A stretch of 64,000 bases of DNA, from the NCBI GenBank assembly GCA_964599235.1, contig CAZRDX010000046.1:79321-143320 (forward strand), given 5' to 3'. This DNA comes from DRPN01 sp964599235 (GTDB lineage: Bacteria > Bacteroidota > Bacteroidia > Bacteroidales > VadinHA17). The notes below the pieces were generated by a model, which did no database searches, was not told the origin of the DNA, and worked only from the letters and a program-made list of their open reading frames with translations. Positions 18,717-27,794 of this stretch are shown here, piece by piece (the stretch's first letter is position 1; each line of letters begins with the position of its first letter). The translations under genes were made by a program, and so were the position numbers.

Positions 18717-20111
18717 TCATTTTTTTCTGAATACCTGGGCCATCAGTTCTCCTTCCACCACAAGACGGTTCCCCACAAAAGCCTGGGCAAAGACGGTGAC
18801 AATGCCGCGACGGATGGGACCGGACAGCACCACCTTGGCAATGAGCGTATCACCCGGCACCACCTTGCTTTTGAACTTCACCTTGTCGATCTTGAGGAAA
18901 TAGGTTCCGTAATTCTCCGGGTCAGGAACGGTATTGAGCACCAGCATCCCCCCCACCTGGGCCATGAACTCGATCTGCAGCACCCCCGGCATCACCGGCT
19001 CGTCGGGAAAGTGCCCCTGGAAAAAGAGCTCGTCATAGGTCAGGTTCTTCAGACCTATGACACTTTCATCGTCCATGTAAAGGATCTTGTCCACCAGAAG
19101 GAAAGGATAGCGGTGCGGGAGTCTCTTGCGCACCTCCACCACATCCAACAGCGGTGGCACATTGGGATCGTAAACCGGGATGTCTTTCTGTGCTTCGGCT
19201 TTCTTGATGGCGCGGCGGATCATCCGGGCGAACTCGGTATTGGCCTTGTGGCCGGGCCGGGTGGCCACGATCTTACCCTTGATGGGCTTGCCCACCAAAG
19301 CAATGTCTCCCATCAGATCCAGCAGCTTGTGACGGGCCGGCTCATTGGGAAAATGCAAATCCACATTGCTGAGGATACCCTCCGAATTGGCCTTGATATG
19401 AGGCTTGTGGAAAAGATCGGCAACACGATCGATCTCTTCCTGCTCCACCTTGCGGTCGAGGATCACGATGGCATTGTCCAGATCACCTCCTTTGATCTTG
19501 TTCTGGCTCGCCAACGCCTCCAGCTCATGAAAAAAGACGAACGTACGTGCCATGGCGATCTCTTTCTCGAAATCTTCCCGCTTGTTGAGGATGGCATACT
19601 GGTTCCCCAGAACTTTCGAATTGTAATCGATGAGCACGTTGATACTGAGGTGATCGTCGGGATAGATCATCAGGTCGACGCCGCGCTCCTCGTCGGAATA
19701 GGCGATCTTCTCCTTTACCTCGAAATAGTCCCTTTTGGCATCCTGCTCCACGATGCCGGCCTTCCGGAAAGCCTCCACATATTTGATCGAGCTGCCGTCG
19801 AGGATGGGTGCTTCGGGGCCATCGATCTCGATAAGAGCGTTGTCGATACCCATACCATAGAGGGCGGCCATCACATGTTCGATGGTCGCCACACTGGCGC
19901 CGTTTTGTTCGATGGTGGTGCCGCGCAAAGTCTCGGTCACATGGTCGGCTAGGGCCTTGATCTGCGGCGCCCCCTCCAGGTCGGTCCGCACGAAAACGTA
20001 GCCGTGCCCCTCCGGTGCCGGCTTGAAGGTGATCGTCACCTCCACACCCGTATGCAATCCCCTACCGGAAAGGGACACTTCCCGTTGCAGTGTTCTCTGT
20101 CTTTCGCTCAT
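18717..20111 (-). CDS. lpxC/fabZ: bifunctional UDP-3-O-acyl-N-acetylglucosamine deacetylase / 3-hydroxyacyl-ACP dehydratase (LpxC/FabZ)
   Basis: 464 residues. The first 300 are LpxC, the zinc deacetylase that commits the cell to lipid A: zinc ligand H79 in TIEHVMAAL, GPEAPILDGSS, and HKLLDLMGDIAL. The last 150 are FabZ: LPHRYPFLLVDKI, QGHFPDEPVMPGV with the catalytic His, and the Glu of LQIEFMAQ. The fusion joins an enzyme that uses 3-hydroxyacyl chains with one that removes 3-hydroxyacyl-ACP, and is characteristic of Bacteroidota. A weak promoter-like TATCTTGC lies at 20142-20149 between it and lpxD. Confidence 0.96.
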   Translation of the reverse strand: MSERQRTLQREVSLSGRGLHTGVEVTITFKPAPEGHGYVFVRTDLEGAPQIKALADHVTETLRGTTIEQNGASVATIEHVMAALYGMGIDNALIEIDGPEAPILDGSSIKYVEAFRKAGIVEQDAKRDYFEVKEKIAYSDEERGVDLMIYPDDHLSINVLIDYNSKVLGNQYAILNKREDFEKEIAMARTFVFFHELEALASQNKIKGGDLDNAIVILDRKVEQEEIDRVADLFHKPHIKANSEGILSNVDLHFPNEPARHKLLDLMGDIALVGKPIKGKIVATRPGHKANTEFARMIRRAIKKAEAQKDIPVYDPNVPPLLDVVEVRKRLPHRYPFLLVDKILYMDDESVIGLKNLTYDELFFQGHFPDEPVMPGVLQIEFMAQVGGMLVLNTVPDPENYGTYFLKIDKVKFKSKVVPGDTLIAKVVLSGPIRRGIVTVFAQAFVGNRLVVEGELMAQVFRKK

Positions 20112-20197
20112 TGAGTATGATTTACGCTTAAAAAAACGGACGCAAGATACAAAAATTCACAGAAATGCAGCCCGTCCCACCGTCAGCTTCCTCCGGT

Positions 20198-21244
20198 TCA
20201 ATCCTCGTCTTTTCTGCCTTCCAGTTCCTTCAGTTTCTTTTCCAGCTCCTCCACCCGCCGGAACAGGTCGGGCAGCCGCTTGTTGTAGATCACCCCCCGC
20301 TGGAACTGCATTATGGGCACGGCCGGTATTCCTTCGAGGACGGCATTTTCCTTCTTGATGTTCCCCGGCACGCCGGTCTTGGCCGCGATCTTCACCCCGT
20401 CGGCGATGGTAAGATGACCGCTGATACCCACCTGCCCGCCGAACATGCAGTTACGTCCGATCTTCGTCGAGCCTGCAATGCCGGTCTGTGCAGCCATCAC
20501 CGTGCGTTCACCTACCTCCACATTGTGTCCTATCTGGATCAGATTGTCGATCTTGACCCCTTTCCGGATGAGGGTCGCTCCCATCGTAGCCCGGTCGATC
20601 GTCACATTGGCACCGATCTCGACATCATCCTCGATCTTCACGATCCCCACCTGCGGCACCTTGGTATACTCCTCCCCGGTAGGAGCAAAACCAAACCCGT
20701 CGGCACCGATGACACTCCCGGCATGGATGACGCAGTTGCGGCCGATCTCGCAGCCATGGTAGATCTTTACACCGTAATAGACGACCGTCCCTTCGCCCAG
20801 TTTCGCCCCCTCACCTATAAAGACATGGGCATGGACACGCACGCCGTCGGCCAGTACGACACCTTTGCTCACTACGGCGAACGGCCCTACATACACATCC
20901 TTGCCCAGCGTCGCCCCCTCTTCCACCAGGGCCAGCTCATGGATACCCACCGGCTGTTCCCGCTGCCCCTCGACCAGCTTCAGCAGACGGGCCAATGCCT
21001 CGTAAGCATTGTCCACACGGATCAGCACGGCCTTCACCGGACGCTGCGGGACAAAATCCTTGTTGACCAGCACCGCCGTAGCCCCCGTAGTGTAAATGTA
21101 CTTCTCATAAGCAGGATTGGCCAGAAAGGTCAGGTCACCTTCCCCTGCCTCCTCGATCTTGCCGACATTGCGCAACGACTTCGTCTCATCCCCTTCCACC
21201 TCGCCCCCGAGGTATTCGGCGATCATCTTGACCGTGTATTCCAT
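20198..21244 (-). CDS. lpxD: UDP-3-O-acylglucosamine N-acyltransferase LpxD
   Basis: 348 residues. LpxD adds the N-linked acyl chain in lipid A synthesis. An N-terminal uridine-binding domain (about 1-100, with GDLTFLANPAYEKYIYTT) precedes hexapeptide repeats (110-310) holding the catalytic His in NLIQIGHNVEVG. A C-terminal coiled-coil helix (RRVEELEKKLKELEGRK) ends the protein. The start at 21244 fits the family start (EYTVKMIAEYLGG); upstream in-frame codons overlap the end of the HD gene region without matching the family. Confidence 0.94.
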   Translation of the reverse strand: MEYTVKMIAEYLGGEVEGDETKSLRNVGKIEEAGEGDLTFLANPAYEKYIYTTGATAVLVNKDFVPQRPVKAVLIRVDNAYEALARLLKLVEGQREQPVGIHELALVEEGATLGKDVYVGPFAVVSKGVVLADGVRVHAHVFIGEGAKLGEGTVVYYGVKIYHGCEIGRNCVIHAGSVIGADGFGFAPTGEEYTKVPQVGIVKIEDDVEIGANVTIDRATMGATLIRKGVKIDNLIQIGHNVEVGERTVMAAQTGIAGSTKIGRNCMFGGQVGISGHLTIADGVKIAAKTGVPGNIKKENAVLEGIPAVPIMQFQRGVIYNKRLPDLFRRVEELEKKLKELEGRKDED

Positions 21245-21258
21245 GGTATTTAAGTCAT

Positions 21259-22530
21259 TTAGGATTGAACATCGGAATATTCCTTGGGATAACAAAAGAT
21301 ATGCTTCTCCACTATGCGCGAAAGCACCTGCTCATCCATGATCTCCGACACTTCAGTAATGTCTTTCACCGTACCGTCTTTCCGCAGAATACGGATCTGC
21401 TGCCCTGTGGGAGAATAGGCCAGGTTGCTGATGGTGCCGGTGAAGACGAAACTCCCGATCTCTTCCGCCGAGAGGCCCATTGCCTCACCCACCTCTTTCC
21501 GCAGTCTCTCCACCCGTTCCTCCGAAAAAGGATGGCTCTGGATCTCCACGTGGAAGAGCTGTCTGTTCACCAGCCTGCGGCATAGCTGGGCCAGCACCCT
21601 GTCGCTGCTCTCCGACCATACTTTGGCCGAGGCGATGATATCGTTGTCGTCGAGAAGAGCGAACCACCCGAGGAGCTCCCGCAGAGCATCCTCCGGCATC
21701 CCGACTCCCGAAATACGGTATTGACCGTAAAGGAAATAGCGGAGCGCCGGCGTGCAGAACAGATCATGTCCTTCACGTGCCAGACGGTGCGCCCTGGCCA
21801 GGATCTTCACCAGCAATTGTTCGGCAGCCACCACCGTCTTATGAAAATAGACCTGCCAGTACATCAGCCGACGTGCCAGCACGAACTTCTCGATCGAATA
21901 GATCCCCTTCTCCTCTACCACCAGCTCATCATCCACCACATTCAGCATCTTGATGATCCGCTCCAGACCGATCACCCCCTCGGCCACACCCGTGAAATAG
22001 CTGTCACGCTGCAGATAGTCGAGCCTGTCCATATCAAGTTGGCCCGAGATGAGCTGGTTGAGGAACCTTTTGGGATATTCCCCGCGGTAGATCCGTATGG
22101 CGGTGGTCAGAGCCCCGCCGAACTCTTCATTGAGTTGTTCCATGAACAGCAGCGACAGCTGCTCGTGGCTCAGCTCACGAATGATGGTCTCCTCCAGTGC
22201 ATGGGAAAAAGGACCATGGCCGATATCGTGCAAAAGAATGGCGACGCGGGCCGCCATCTCCTCCTCGTCCGTGACCTCCACCCCCTTGCTGCGCAACGAA
22301 TGAAGCGTCTCCCCCATCAGATAGGCCGCCCCCAGGCTGTGCTGAAAACGCGTATGATTCGCCCCCGGATAGACCAGTGAGGTGAGCCCCAGCTGCCGTA
22401 TCCGCCGCAGACGCTGAAACCACGGATGCTCCATCAAACGGAACAGAAGCGACGGCCCCACCGGAATGAAACCATACACCGGATCATTGATGATCTTCCG
22501 CTTGTCGTTGTCGGCTCCTCCCGGCATCAT
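21259..22530 (-). CDS. HD-domain phosphohydrolase
   Basis: About 423 residues. Motif order is that of YdhJ/SAMHD1-like HD proteins: FQRLRRIRQLG near the start, FQHSLGAAYLMGE (His), HDIGHGPFSHALE (His-Asp), and DMDRLDYLQRDSYFTG (Asp). Such enzymes hydrolyse nucleotides, in several cases dNTPs; the substrate here is unknown. It sits directly upstream of lpxD, an order kept in many Bacteroidota. Two adjacent ATGs (22530, 22527) are the likely starts; an in-frame TTG at 22557 would extend it by nine residues. Confidence 0.87.
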   Translation of the reverse strand: MMPGGADNDKRKIINDPVYGFIPVGPSLLFRLMEHPWFQRLRRIRQLGLTSLVYPGANHTRFQHSLGAAYLMGETLHSLRSKGVEVTDEEEMAARVAILLHDIGHGPFSHALEETIIRELSHEQLSLLFMEQLNEEFGGALTTAIRIYRGEYPKRFLNQLISGQLDMDRLDYLQRDSYFTGVAEGVIGLERIIKMLNVVDDELVVEEKGIYSIEKFVLARRLMYWQVYFHKTVVAAEQLLVKILARAHRLAREGHDLFCTPALRYFLYGQYRISGVGMPEDALRELLGWFALLDDNDIIASAKVWSESSDRVLAQLCRRLVNRQLFHVEIQSHPFSEERVERLRKEVGEAMGLSAEEIGSFVFTGTISNLAYSPTGQQIRILRKDGTVKDITEVSEIMDEQVLSRIVEKHIFCYPKEYSDVQS

Positions 22531-22599
22531 CGTGGTCAATGTAAGATCAGGCCGCAAATTAGGATATTTTTCCTTTATCTGTTGAGTAAAAACCGATTA

Positions 22600-22631
22600 T
22601 TTGTGTTTTACGGGGAAAACGCTTATCTTTG
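22600..22631 (+). promoter_or_regulatory. promoter of rimP-nusA-infB
   Basis: TTTG (22600-22603), 20 bp spacer, TATCTTTG (22624-22631): an almost ideal Bacteroidota promoter. The predicted start near 22637 gives a leader of about 58 nt before rimP. Confidence 0.75.
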
Positions 22632-22639
22632 CAGCTGAA

Positions 22640-22683
22640 ATGCGGCGAGTGAAATGACAGGGGACCATGTCCCCTGTTTTATT
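22640..22683 (+). promoter_or_regulatory. rimP leader: five-codon reading frame plus terminator-like hairpin
   Basis: A tiny reading frame, ATG at 22640 to TGA at 22655-22657 (M-R-R-V-K), ends exactly where a 9-bp stem begins: ACAGGGGAC (22657-22665) with GTCCCCTGT (22669-22677), loop CAT, followed by TTTTATT. The arrangement resembles an attenuator between promoter and rimP. Function is inferred; NusA, encoded downstream, acts on such hairpins in other bacteria. Confidence 0.5.
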
Positions 22684-22694
22684 AGAGAACAGAC

Positions 22695-23168
22695 ATGATC
22701 AAAAAAGAAACGATTGAGAAGATCCTGGAGAGCTACCCCGGCAGGGAGGGATTGCTGATCGTCCATCTGCACATCTCCCCCGCCAACAAGATCTCGCTGT
22801 TCGCCGACAGAATGGAGGGCATCACCATCGACGAGTGTGTGAACATCTCCCGCCACATCGAACAGCACCTCGACCGCGACCAGGAAGATTTCGAACTGAT
22901 CGTCTCCTCCCCCGGCCTCGACATGCCGTTCCTCATCCACGAACAATATGTCAAGAACGTGGGTAAGAAAGTGAAAGTCAGACTCACCGACAAAAAAGAA
23001 ATGAAAGGCTTGCTGAGGGAGGTCACGGACGAGGGGATCGTCCTGGAAGAAGAAGAGAAAAAAAAGAAGAAAAAAAACTCTGCCCCCAAGGAAGGCCCAG
23101 GCGGCCCGCGTCGCCATCACCTTCCCTTCACGCAGATCGAACAAACCAAACTGATCATCGAATTTTAA
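22695..23168 (+). CDS. rimP: ribosome maturation factor RimP
   Basis: 157 residues; RimP helps assemble the 30S subunit. FELIVSSPGLDMPF (about 57-70) is the family signature, and the second domain follows (GKKVKVRLTDKKEMKGLL). Between the last two strands is a lysine-rich insertion (EEEEKKKKKKN, about 117-127) encoded by long A runs. It is the first gene of the usual rimP-nusA-infB set, with nusA 23 bp behind. Confidence 0.93.
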   Translation: MIKKETIEKILESYPGREGLLIVHLHISPANKISLFADRMEGITIDECVNISRHIEQHLDRDQEDFELIVSSPGLDMPFLIHEQYVKNVGKKVKVRLTDKKEMKGLLREVTDEGIVLEEEEKKKKKKNSAPKEGPGGPRRHHLPFTQIEQTKLIIEF

Positions 23169-23191
23169 CAACACTTGGGAGGGAATAAACC

Positions 23192-24427
23192 ATGGAGAAC
23201 CTGAACCTGAGCGACACCTTCGCCGAATTCAAGGAGAACAAGAACATCGACCGCGTCACGATGATGAACGTGCTGGAAGAGGTCATCCGGCAACAGCTGA
23301 GAAAAAAATACGGTACCGATGAGAATTTCGACGTCATCATCAACATCGACAAGGGCGACTTTGAGATCTGGCGCAACCGGTTGGTGGTGGAAGACGACGA
23401 GTTCGAGGATCCCACTTTCCAGATCCCGCTCTCCGAGGCCAAAAAGATCGACGAGGACTATGAGGTGGGCGAAGAGGTGACCGACGAGGTGAAATGGCGC
23501 GACTTCAAACGACGGGATATCCTGGCCATACGCCAGAACCTGGCCGGCAGGATCCAGGAACTGGAAAAAGCCAACGTATACAACAAATACAAGGACCGCG
23601 TGGGAGAGATCGTCATCGGCGAAGTCCATCAGATATGGAAAAGAGAAACCCTCGTCCTCGACGACGAAGGCAATGAGCTCATCCTTCCCAAAAGCGAGCA
23701 GATCCCTTCCGATTACTTCCGTAAGGGGGATACCATCCGTGCCGTGGTGATCAAAGTGGAGATGCAGAACAAAGGACCCCTGATCGTTCTCTCACGCACC
23801 TCACCCGTCTTCCTGGAGCGTCTCTTCGAACTGGAGGTGCCCGAGATCTTTGACGGGCTGATCACCATCAAGAAGATCGTGCGCGTCCCCGGCGAACGCG
23901 CCAAAGTGGCCGTCGAATCGTACGACGAGCGTATCGACCCCGTAGGGGCCTGCGTGGGAATGAAAGGCTCCCGCATCCATGGCATCGTGCGCGAACTGAA
24001 GAACGAGAACATCGACGTCATCAACTACACCACCAACACGCAGCTCTTCATCCAGCGGGCCCTAAGCCCCGCCAAGATCAGCTCGATCAAGATCTTCGAG
24101 GACGAGAAAAAGGCAGAGGTCTACCTCAAACCCAGCGAGGTCTCCCTCGCCATCGGAAAAGGCGGGCTCAACATCCGCCTGGCCAGCCAGCTCACCGGAT
24201 ACGAGATCGAAGTGTACCGCGAATCCGAAGATGAAGAAGAAGATGTCAACCTCGAAGAGTTCGCCGACGAGATCGAAGGCTGGATCCTCGACGAACTCAA
24301 AGCCATCGGCTGCGATACCGCCAAAAGCGTGCTTGAACTCACCGACGAGGAACTGGAAAAACGTACCGACCTCGAGATCGAGACCATCCGCGAGGTCAAA
24401 AAGATCCTGCAGGCCGAATTCGAATAA
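23192..24427 (+). CDS. nusA: transcription termination/antitermination factor NusA
   Basis: 411 residues: N-terminal RNA polymerase-binding domain (1-125), S1 domain (about 130-200), and KH1-KH2 (about 230-350) with GACVGMKGSRIHGIVREL and SLAIGKGGLNIRLASQLTGYEI. A short acidic stretch and one C-terminal helical repeat (LDELKAIGCDTAKSVLELTD) follow. It lacks the second C-terminal acidic repeat found in gamma-proteobacteria. It promotes pausing and termination, and may act on the hairpin in its own operon leader. Confidence 0.95.
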   Translation: MENLNLSDTFAEFKENKNIDRVTMMNVLEEVIRQQLRKKYGTDENFDVIINIDKGDFEIWRNRLVVEDDEFEDPTFQIPLSEAKKIDEDYEVGEEVTDEVKWRDFKRRDILAIRQNLAGRIQELEKANVYNKYKDRVGEIVIGEVHQIWKRETLVLDDEGNELILPKSEQIPSDYFRKGDTIRAVVIKVEMQNKGPLIVLSRTSPVFLERLFELEVPEIFDGLITIKKIVRVPGERAKVAVESYDERIDPVGACVGMKGSRIHGIVRELKNENIDVINYTTNTQLFIQRALSPAKISSIKIFEDEKKAEVYLKPSEVSLAIGKGGLNIRLASQLTGYEIEVYRESEDEEEDVNLEEFADEIEGWILDELKAIGCDTAKSVLELTDEELEKRTDLEIETIREVKKILQAEFE

Positions 24428-24440
24428 TAATCAGCGATAT

Positions 24441-24473
24441 TTGCATCAACTTAACAGATAACTTCTATTTTTG
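24441..24473 (+). promoter_or_regulatory. internal promoter before infB
   Basis: TTG (24441-24443), 22 bp, TATTTTTG (24466-24473); start about 24480, just before the infB ATG at 24503. Confidence 0.5.
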
Positions 24474-24502
24474 CAAATCAGACATAACACGGGCTGTTCT
24501 AT

Positions 24503-27238
24503 ATGGGCGAAGAAAAGAAAATACGACTGAGCAAAGCCGCCAGGGAATTCAACGTGGGGGTAGGGACCATCATCGAGTTCCTTCACAAGAAGGGCTATGA
24601 GGAGGACCTCACCCCCAACTCGAAGATCTCCCCGGAGATCTATGAGATCCTGGCCAGGGAATACAGCTCGGAAGCCAAAGTGAAAAAAGAATCGGAGAAG
24701 ATCAAGCTTCATGTGAAAGAAGCCCGTGAGGCTGTATCACTGAAAGATGTCGAAACCTCCAAGAAAAGAGGCAAGGAGGAGGATGAAGAAGAACTGATCA
24801 TCAAAGACCCCGGGGCCACCACCATCAAGACCGCCACCGAAGAGCTGCTGGAAAAAGAACCGAAAGGACCCAAAGTGGTGGGCAAGATCGACCTCGAAGA
24901 AAAGAAGAAAAAGGAAGAGAAACCCACTCCGTCCCGGACAGAAGAAGAGAAAAAAACCAAAGAAGAGCAAACCGCTCCTCTCGAAGAAGAGGTGAAAGAA
25001 GCACCGGCACCGGAAGAAACCAAAAAAGAAGAGAAAGAAGAAACACCGGAAGAGCAGCCTGCACCAGAAGAAAAGCAGGCTCCCGCCGCCGAAGAGAAAA
25101 AGGAGGAGATCTTCCGCTCCAAAGTGGAACAGCTTACCGGTCCCACCATTGTCGGTAAGATCGACCTCCCGAAGGAAGAACCCAAGAAAAAGCCTGTGGC
25201 CACCTCCTCCGGCGGTACCAGCGAAAGAAAAAAGAAACGCAAACGCATCCGCAAGGAGAAGGTCAACCTCAGGGATGGGAAACTGGGTGAGGACAAGAAA
25301 AGCCGTAAAGGAAGGAAATACACCTCACACGAGGTGGACGAGGAAGATGTCCAGAAACAGATCAAGGAGACGCTCGCCCGTCTGACAGCCAAGAACAAGC
25401 CCAAGGCAGCCAAATACCGCCGCGAGAAACGCCAGGCCATCGTCCAGAAACAGATGGCCGAGCACGAGGAGATGGAAAAGGAGAAAAAGAAACTCCGGGT
25501 CACCGAGTTCGTCTCGGTGAGCGAGCTGGCTGCCATGATGGACGTCCCGCCCACCGATGTCATCGCCACCTGTATGAACCTGGGGCTCATCGTCTCCATC
25601 AACCAGCGTCTCGACGCCGAGACCATGACCCTCGTGGCCGATGAGTACGGCTACGATGTGGAGTTCGTGAGCGCCGACATCCTCGACGACGTGGAGGAAG
25701 AAGAGCCCGACCGTGAGGAGGACCTGCAGCCGCGCCCGCCCATCGTCACGGTCATGGGTCATGTCGACCACGGCAAGACCAAGCTGCTCGATTACATCCG
25801 CCGCACCAACGTGGTGGCCGGCGAGGCGGGGGGCATCACCCAGCACATCGGCGCCTACGCGGTGACCCTCCCCGGCGGACAACAGATCACCTTCCTCGAC
25901 ACCCCCGGTCACGAGGCCTTCACCGCCATGCGTGCCCGCGGTGCCCAGATCACCGACATCGCCGTGATCGTCGTCGCCGCCGACGACGGCGTCATGCCCC
26001 AGACCGTCGAGGCCATCAACCATGCACAGGCCGCCGGCGTACCCATCATCTTCGCCATCAACAAGATCGACAAACCTACGGCCAACCCCGACCGCATCAA
26101 GGAAGAACTGGCCAACATGAACCTGCTGGTCGAAGACTGGGGAGGAAAATACCAAAGCCAGGAGATCTCCGCCAAAGAAGGGATCGGCGTAGACGAACTG
26201 CTGGAAAAGATCCTCCTCGAAGCCGAGCTGCTGGAGCTCAAGGCCAACCCCAACAAGCCTGCTTCAGGCACCGTGATCGAGTCGTCGCTCGACCGCGGAC
26301 GCGGCTATGTGGCCACGGTGATCGTCAAGAACGGCACCCTGAAAGTCGGCGACATCGTCCTTGCAGGAAGCCATTACGGCCATGTGAAGGCAATGTTCGA
26401 CGAGCGTAACAAACGCATAGAAAGTGCCGGGCCCTCCATGCCCGCCCTCATCCTGGGCCTCGACGGAGCACCTCAGGCGGGAGACAAGTTCGTCGTGATG
26501 AAGGACGAGCGCGAAGCCCGCAACATCGCCCTCAAACGCCAGCAGCTGCAACGCGAACAAAGCCTGCGCACCCAGAAACACATCACCCTCGAAGAGATCG
26601 GACGACGCATCGCCATCGGTAACTTCCAGGAGCTCAACATCATCATCAAGGGCGACGTGGACGGCTCCGTCGAAGCCCTCTCCGATGCCCTCATCAAGCT
26701 CTCGTCCGACCAGGTGCAGATCAACATCATCCACAAGGCCGTGGGACAGATCTCCGAATCCGATGTCCTGCTGGCCGCAGCCTCCGACGCCATCATCGTG
26801 GGCTTCCAGGTACGCCCCTCCACCAACGCCCGTAAACTGGCCGAGAAAGAAGAGGTGGACATCCGCCTCTATTCCATCATCTACGATGCCATCGAAGACA
26901 TCAAATCGGCCATCGAGGGAATGCTGCAACCCAAGATCAAGGAAGAGATCACCGGCACACTCGAGGTCAGGGAAACCTTCAAGATCTCCAAAGTGGGTAC
27001 CGTGGCCGGCTGTATCGTCACCGAAGGAAAGATCTTCCGTAACTCCAAGATACGGCTCATCCGCGACGGCATCGTGGTCTACACCGGCGAACTGGCCTCG
27101 CTGAAACGTTACAAGGAAGATGTGAAGGAGGTGGTGAGCGGCCAGGAATGCGGACTCCATATCCAGAACTTCAACGATATCAAGGTGGGCGACATCATCG
27201 AAGCCTTTGAAGAGGTGGAGGTCAAACAAACCCTCTGA
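24503..27238 (+). CDS. infB: translation initiation factor IF-2
   Basis: 911 residues. The N-terminal 50 residues are an IF2_N domain (IRLSKAAREFNVGVGTIIEF). Residues 60-330 are a low-complexity Lys/Glu/Pro-rich linker. A second IF2_N-like part precedes the GTPase: GHVDHGKTK (G1, about 419), DTPGHEAF (G3), NKIDKP (G4). Domains II, III and IV follow, ending in FNDIKVGDIIEAFEEVEV. It places initiator tRNA on the 30S subunit; the initiator tRNA gene lies at 43460. Confidence 0.97.
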   Translation: MGEEKKIRLSKAAREFNVGVGTIIEFLHKKGYEEDLTPNSKISPEIYEILAREYSSEAKVKKESEKIKLHVKEAREAVSLKDVETSKKRGKEEDEEELIIKDPGATTIKTATEELLEKEPKGPKVVGKIDLEEKKKKEEKPTPSRTEEEKKTKEEQTAPLEEEVKEAPAPEETKKEEKEETPEEQPAPEEKQAPAAEEKKEEIFRSKVEQLTGPTIVGKIDLPKEEPKKKPVATSSGGTSERKKKRKRIRKEKVNLRDGKLGEDKKSRKGRKYTSHEVDEEDVQKQIKETLARLTAKNKPKAAKYRREKRQAIVQKQMAEHEEMEKEKKKLRVTEFVSVSELAAMMDVPPTDVIATCMNLGLIVSINQRLDAETMTLVADEYGYDVEFVSADILDDVEEEEPDREEDLQPRPPIVTVMGHVDHGKTKLLDYIRRTNVVAGEAGGITQHIGAYAVTLPGGQQITFLDTPGHEAFTAMRARGAQITDIAVIVVAADDGVMPQTVEAINHAQAAGVPIIFAINKIDKPTANPDRIKEELANMNLLVEDWGGKYQSQEISAKEGIGVDELLEKILLEAELLELKANPNKPASGTVIESSLDRGRGYVATVIVKNGTLKVGDIVLAGSHYGHVKAMFDERNKRIESAGPSMPALILGLDGAPQAGDKFVVMKDEREARNIALKRQQLQREQSLRTQKHITLEEIGRRIAIGNFQELNIIIKGDVDGSVEALSDALIKLSSDQVQINIIHKAVGQISESDVLLAAASDAIIVGFQVRPSTNARKLAEKEEVDIRLYSIIYDAIEDIKSAIEGMLQPKIKEEITGTLEVRETFKISKVGTVAGCIVTEGKIFRNSKIRLIRDGIVVYTGELASLKRYKEDVKEVVSGQECGLHIQNFNDIKVGDIIEAFEEVEVKQTL

Positions 27239-27264
27239 CCCGCTCCCAGGAACCGCCTGAACAG

Positions 27265-27295
27265 AAAAAAAGGCCGGCAATCGCCGGCCTTTTTT
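27265..27295. terminator. bidirectional terminator between infB and gcvH
   Basis: GGCCGGC (27272-27278) with GCCGGCC (27283-27289), loop AATC, flanked by seven A and six T, so it can stop transcription from either side. Confidence 0.9.
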
Positions 27296-27318
27296 CTATC
27301 TGTCTTTAAAGGACTCTT

Positions 27319-27699
27319 TCAGGCACTGATCATGTTCCTGTAAGCCTCGGCATCCATCAGCTCATCGAGCTCGGAAGGATCTTTCACCCTGATCTTGATC
27401 ATCCATCCCTCGCCGTAAGGATCCTTGTTTACGACCTCCGGCGTATTCTCCAGGACAGGGTTCACCTCCAGCACCTCACCCGATACCGGCATGTACACGT
27501 CCGATACCGTCTTCACCGCTTCAATGGTCCCGAAACTCTCCCCTTTGTCAAGGGTCTCCCCTACGGTCTCGATCTCAACGAAAACGATATCCCCGAGCTC
27601 ACCCTGCGCATAATCGGTGATGCCTACATAGGCTACATCCCCTTCCAGACGGATCCATTCGTGACCCTTCGTATACTTCAGATCATCAGGAACATTCAT
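27319..27699 (-). CDS. gcvH: glycine cleavage system H protein
   Basis: 126 residues. GcvH carries the lipoyl arm that shuttles the aminomethyl group between the P, T and L proteins. The lipoylated Lys lies in GTIEAVKTVSDVYMP (about 57-71). N-terminal KYTKGHEWIRLEGDVAYVGIT is typical. It follows sprA on the same strand but has its own -7 box; the gene next to sprA is conserved in Bacteroidota without known functional reason. No gcvP or gcvT is present here. Confidence 0.95.
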   Translation of the reverse strand: MNVPDDLKYTKGHEWIRLEGDVAYVGITDYAQGELGDIVFVEIETVGETLDKGESFGTIEAVKTVSDVYMPVSGEVLEVNPVLENTPEVVNKDPYGEGWMIKIRVKDPSELDELMDAEAYRNMISA

Positions 27700-27734
27700 T
27701 TTGTCAGTTTTTTGTTTTGGTTAGTATTGACGGT

Positions 27735-27742
27735 CAAAAATA
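27735..27742 (-). promoter_or_regulatory. -7 box TATTTTTG before gcvH
   Basis: Exact TAnnTTTG on the minus strand, 36 bp before the gcvH ATG, in the AT-rich gap behind sprA. No well-spaced TTG. Confidence 0.4.
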
Positions 27743-27794
27743 GATATTTTTTTCATTCCAAAAAACGTTCTTTCTCATTTGTTACGGCCTCTTT

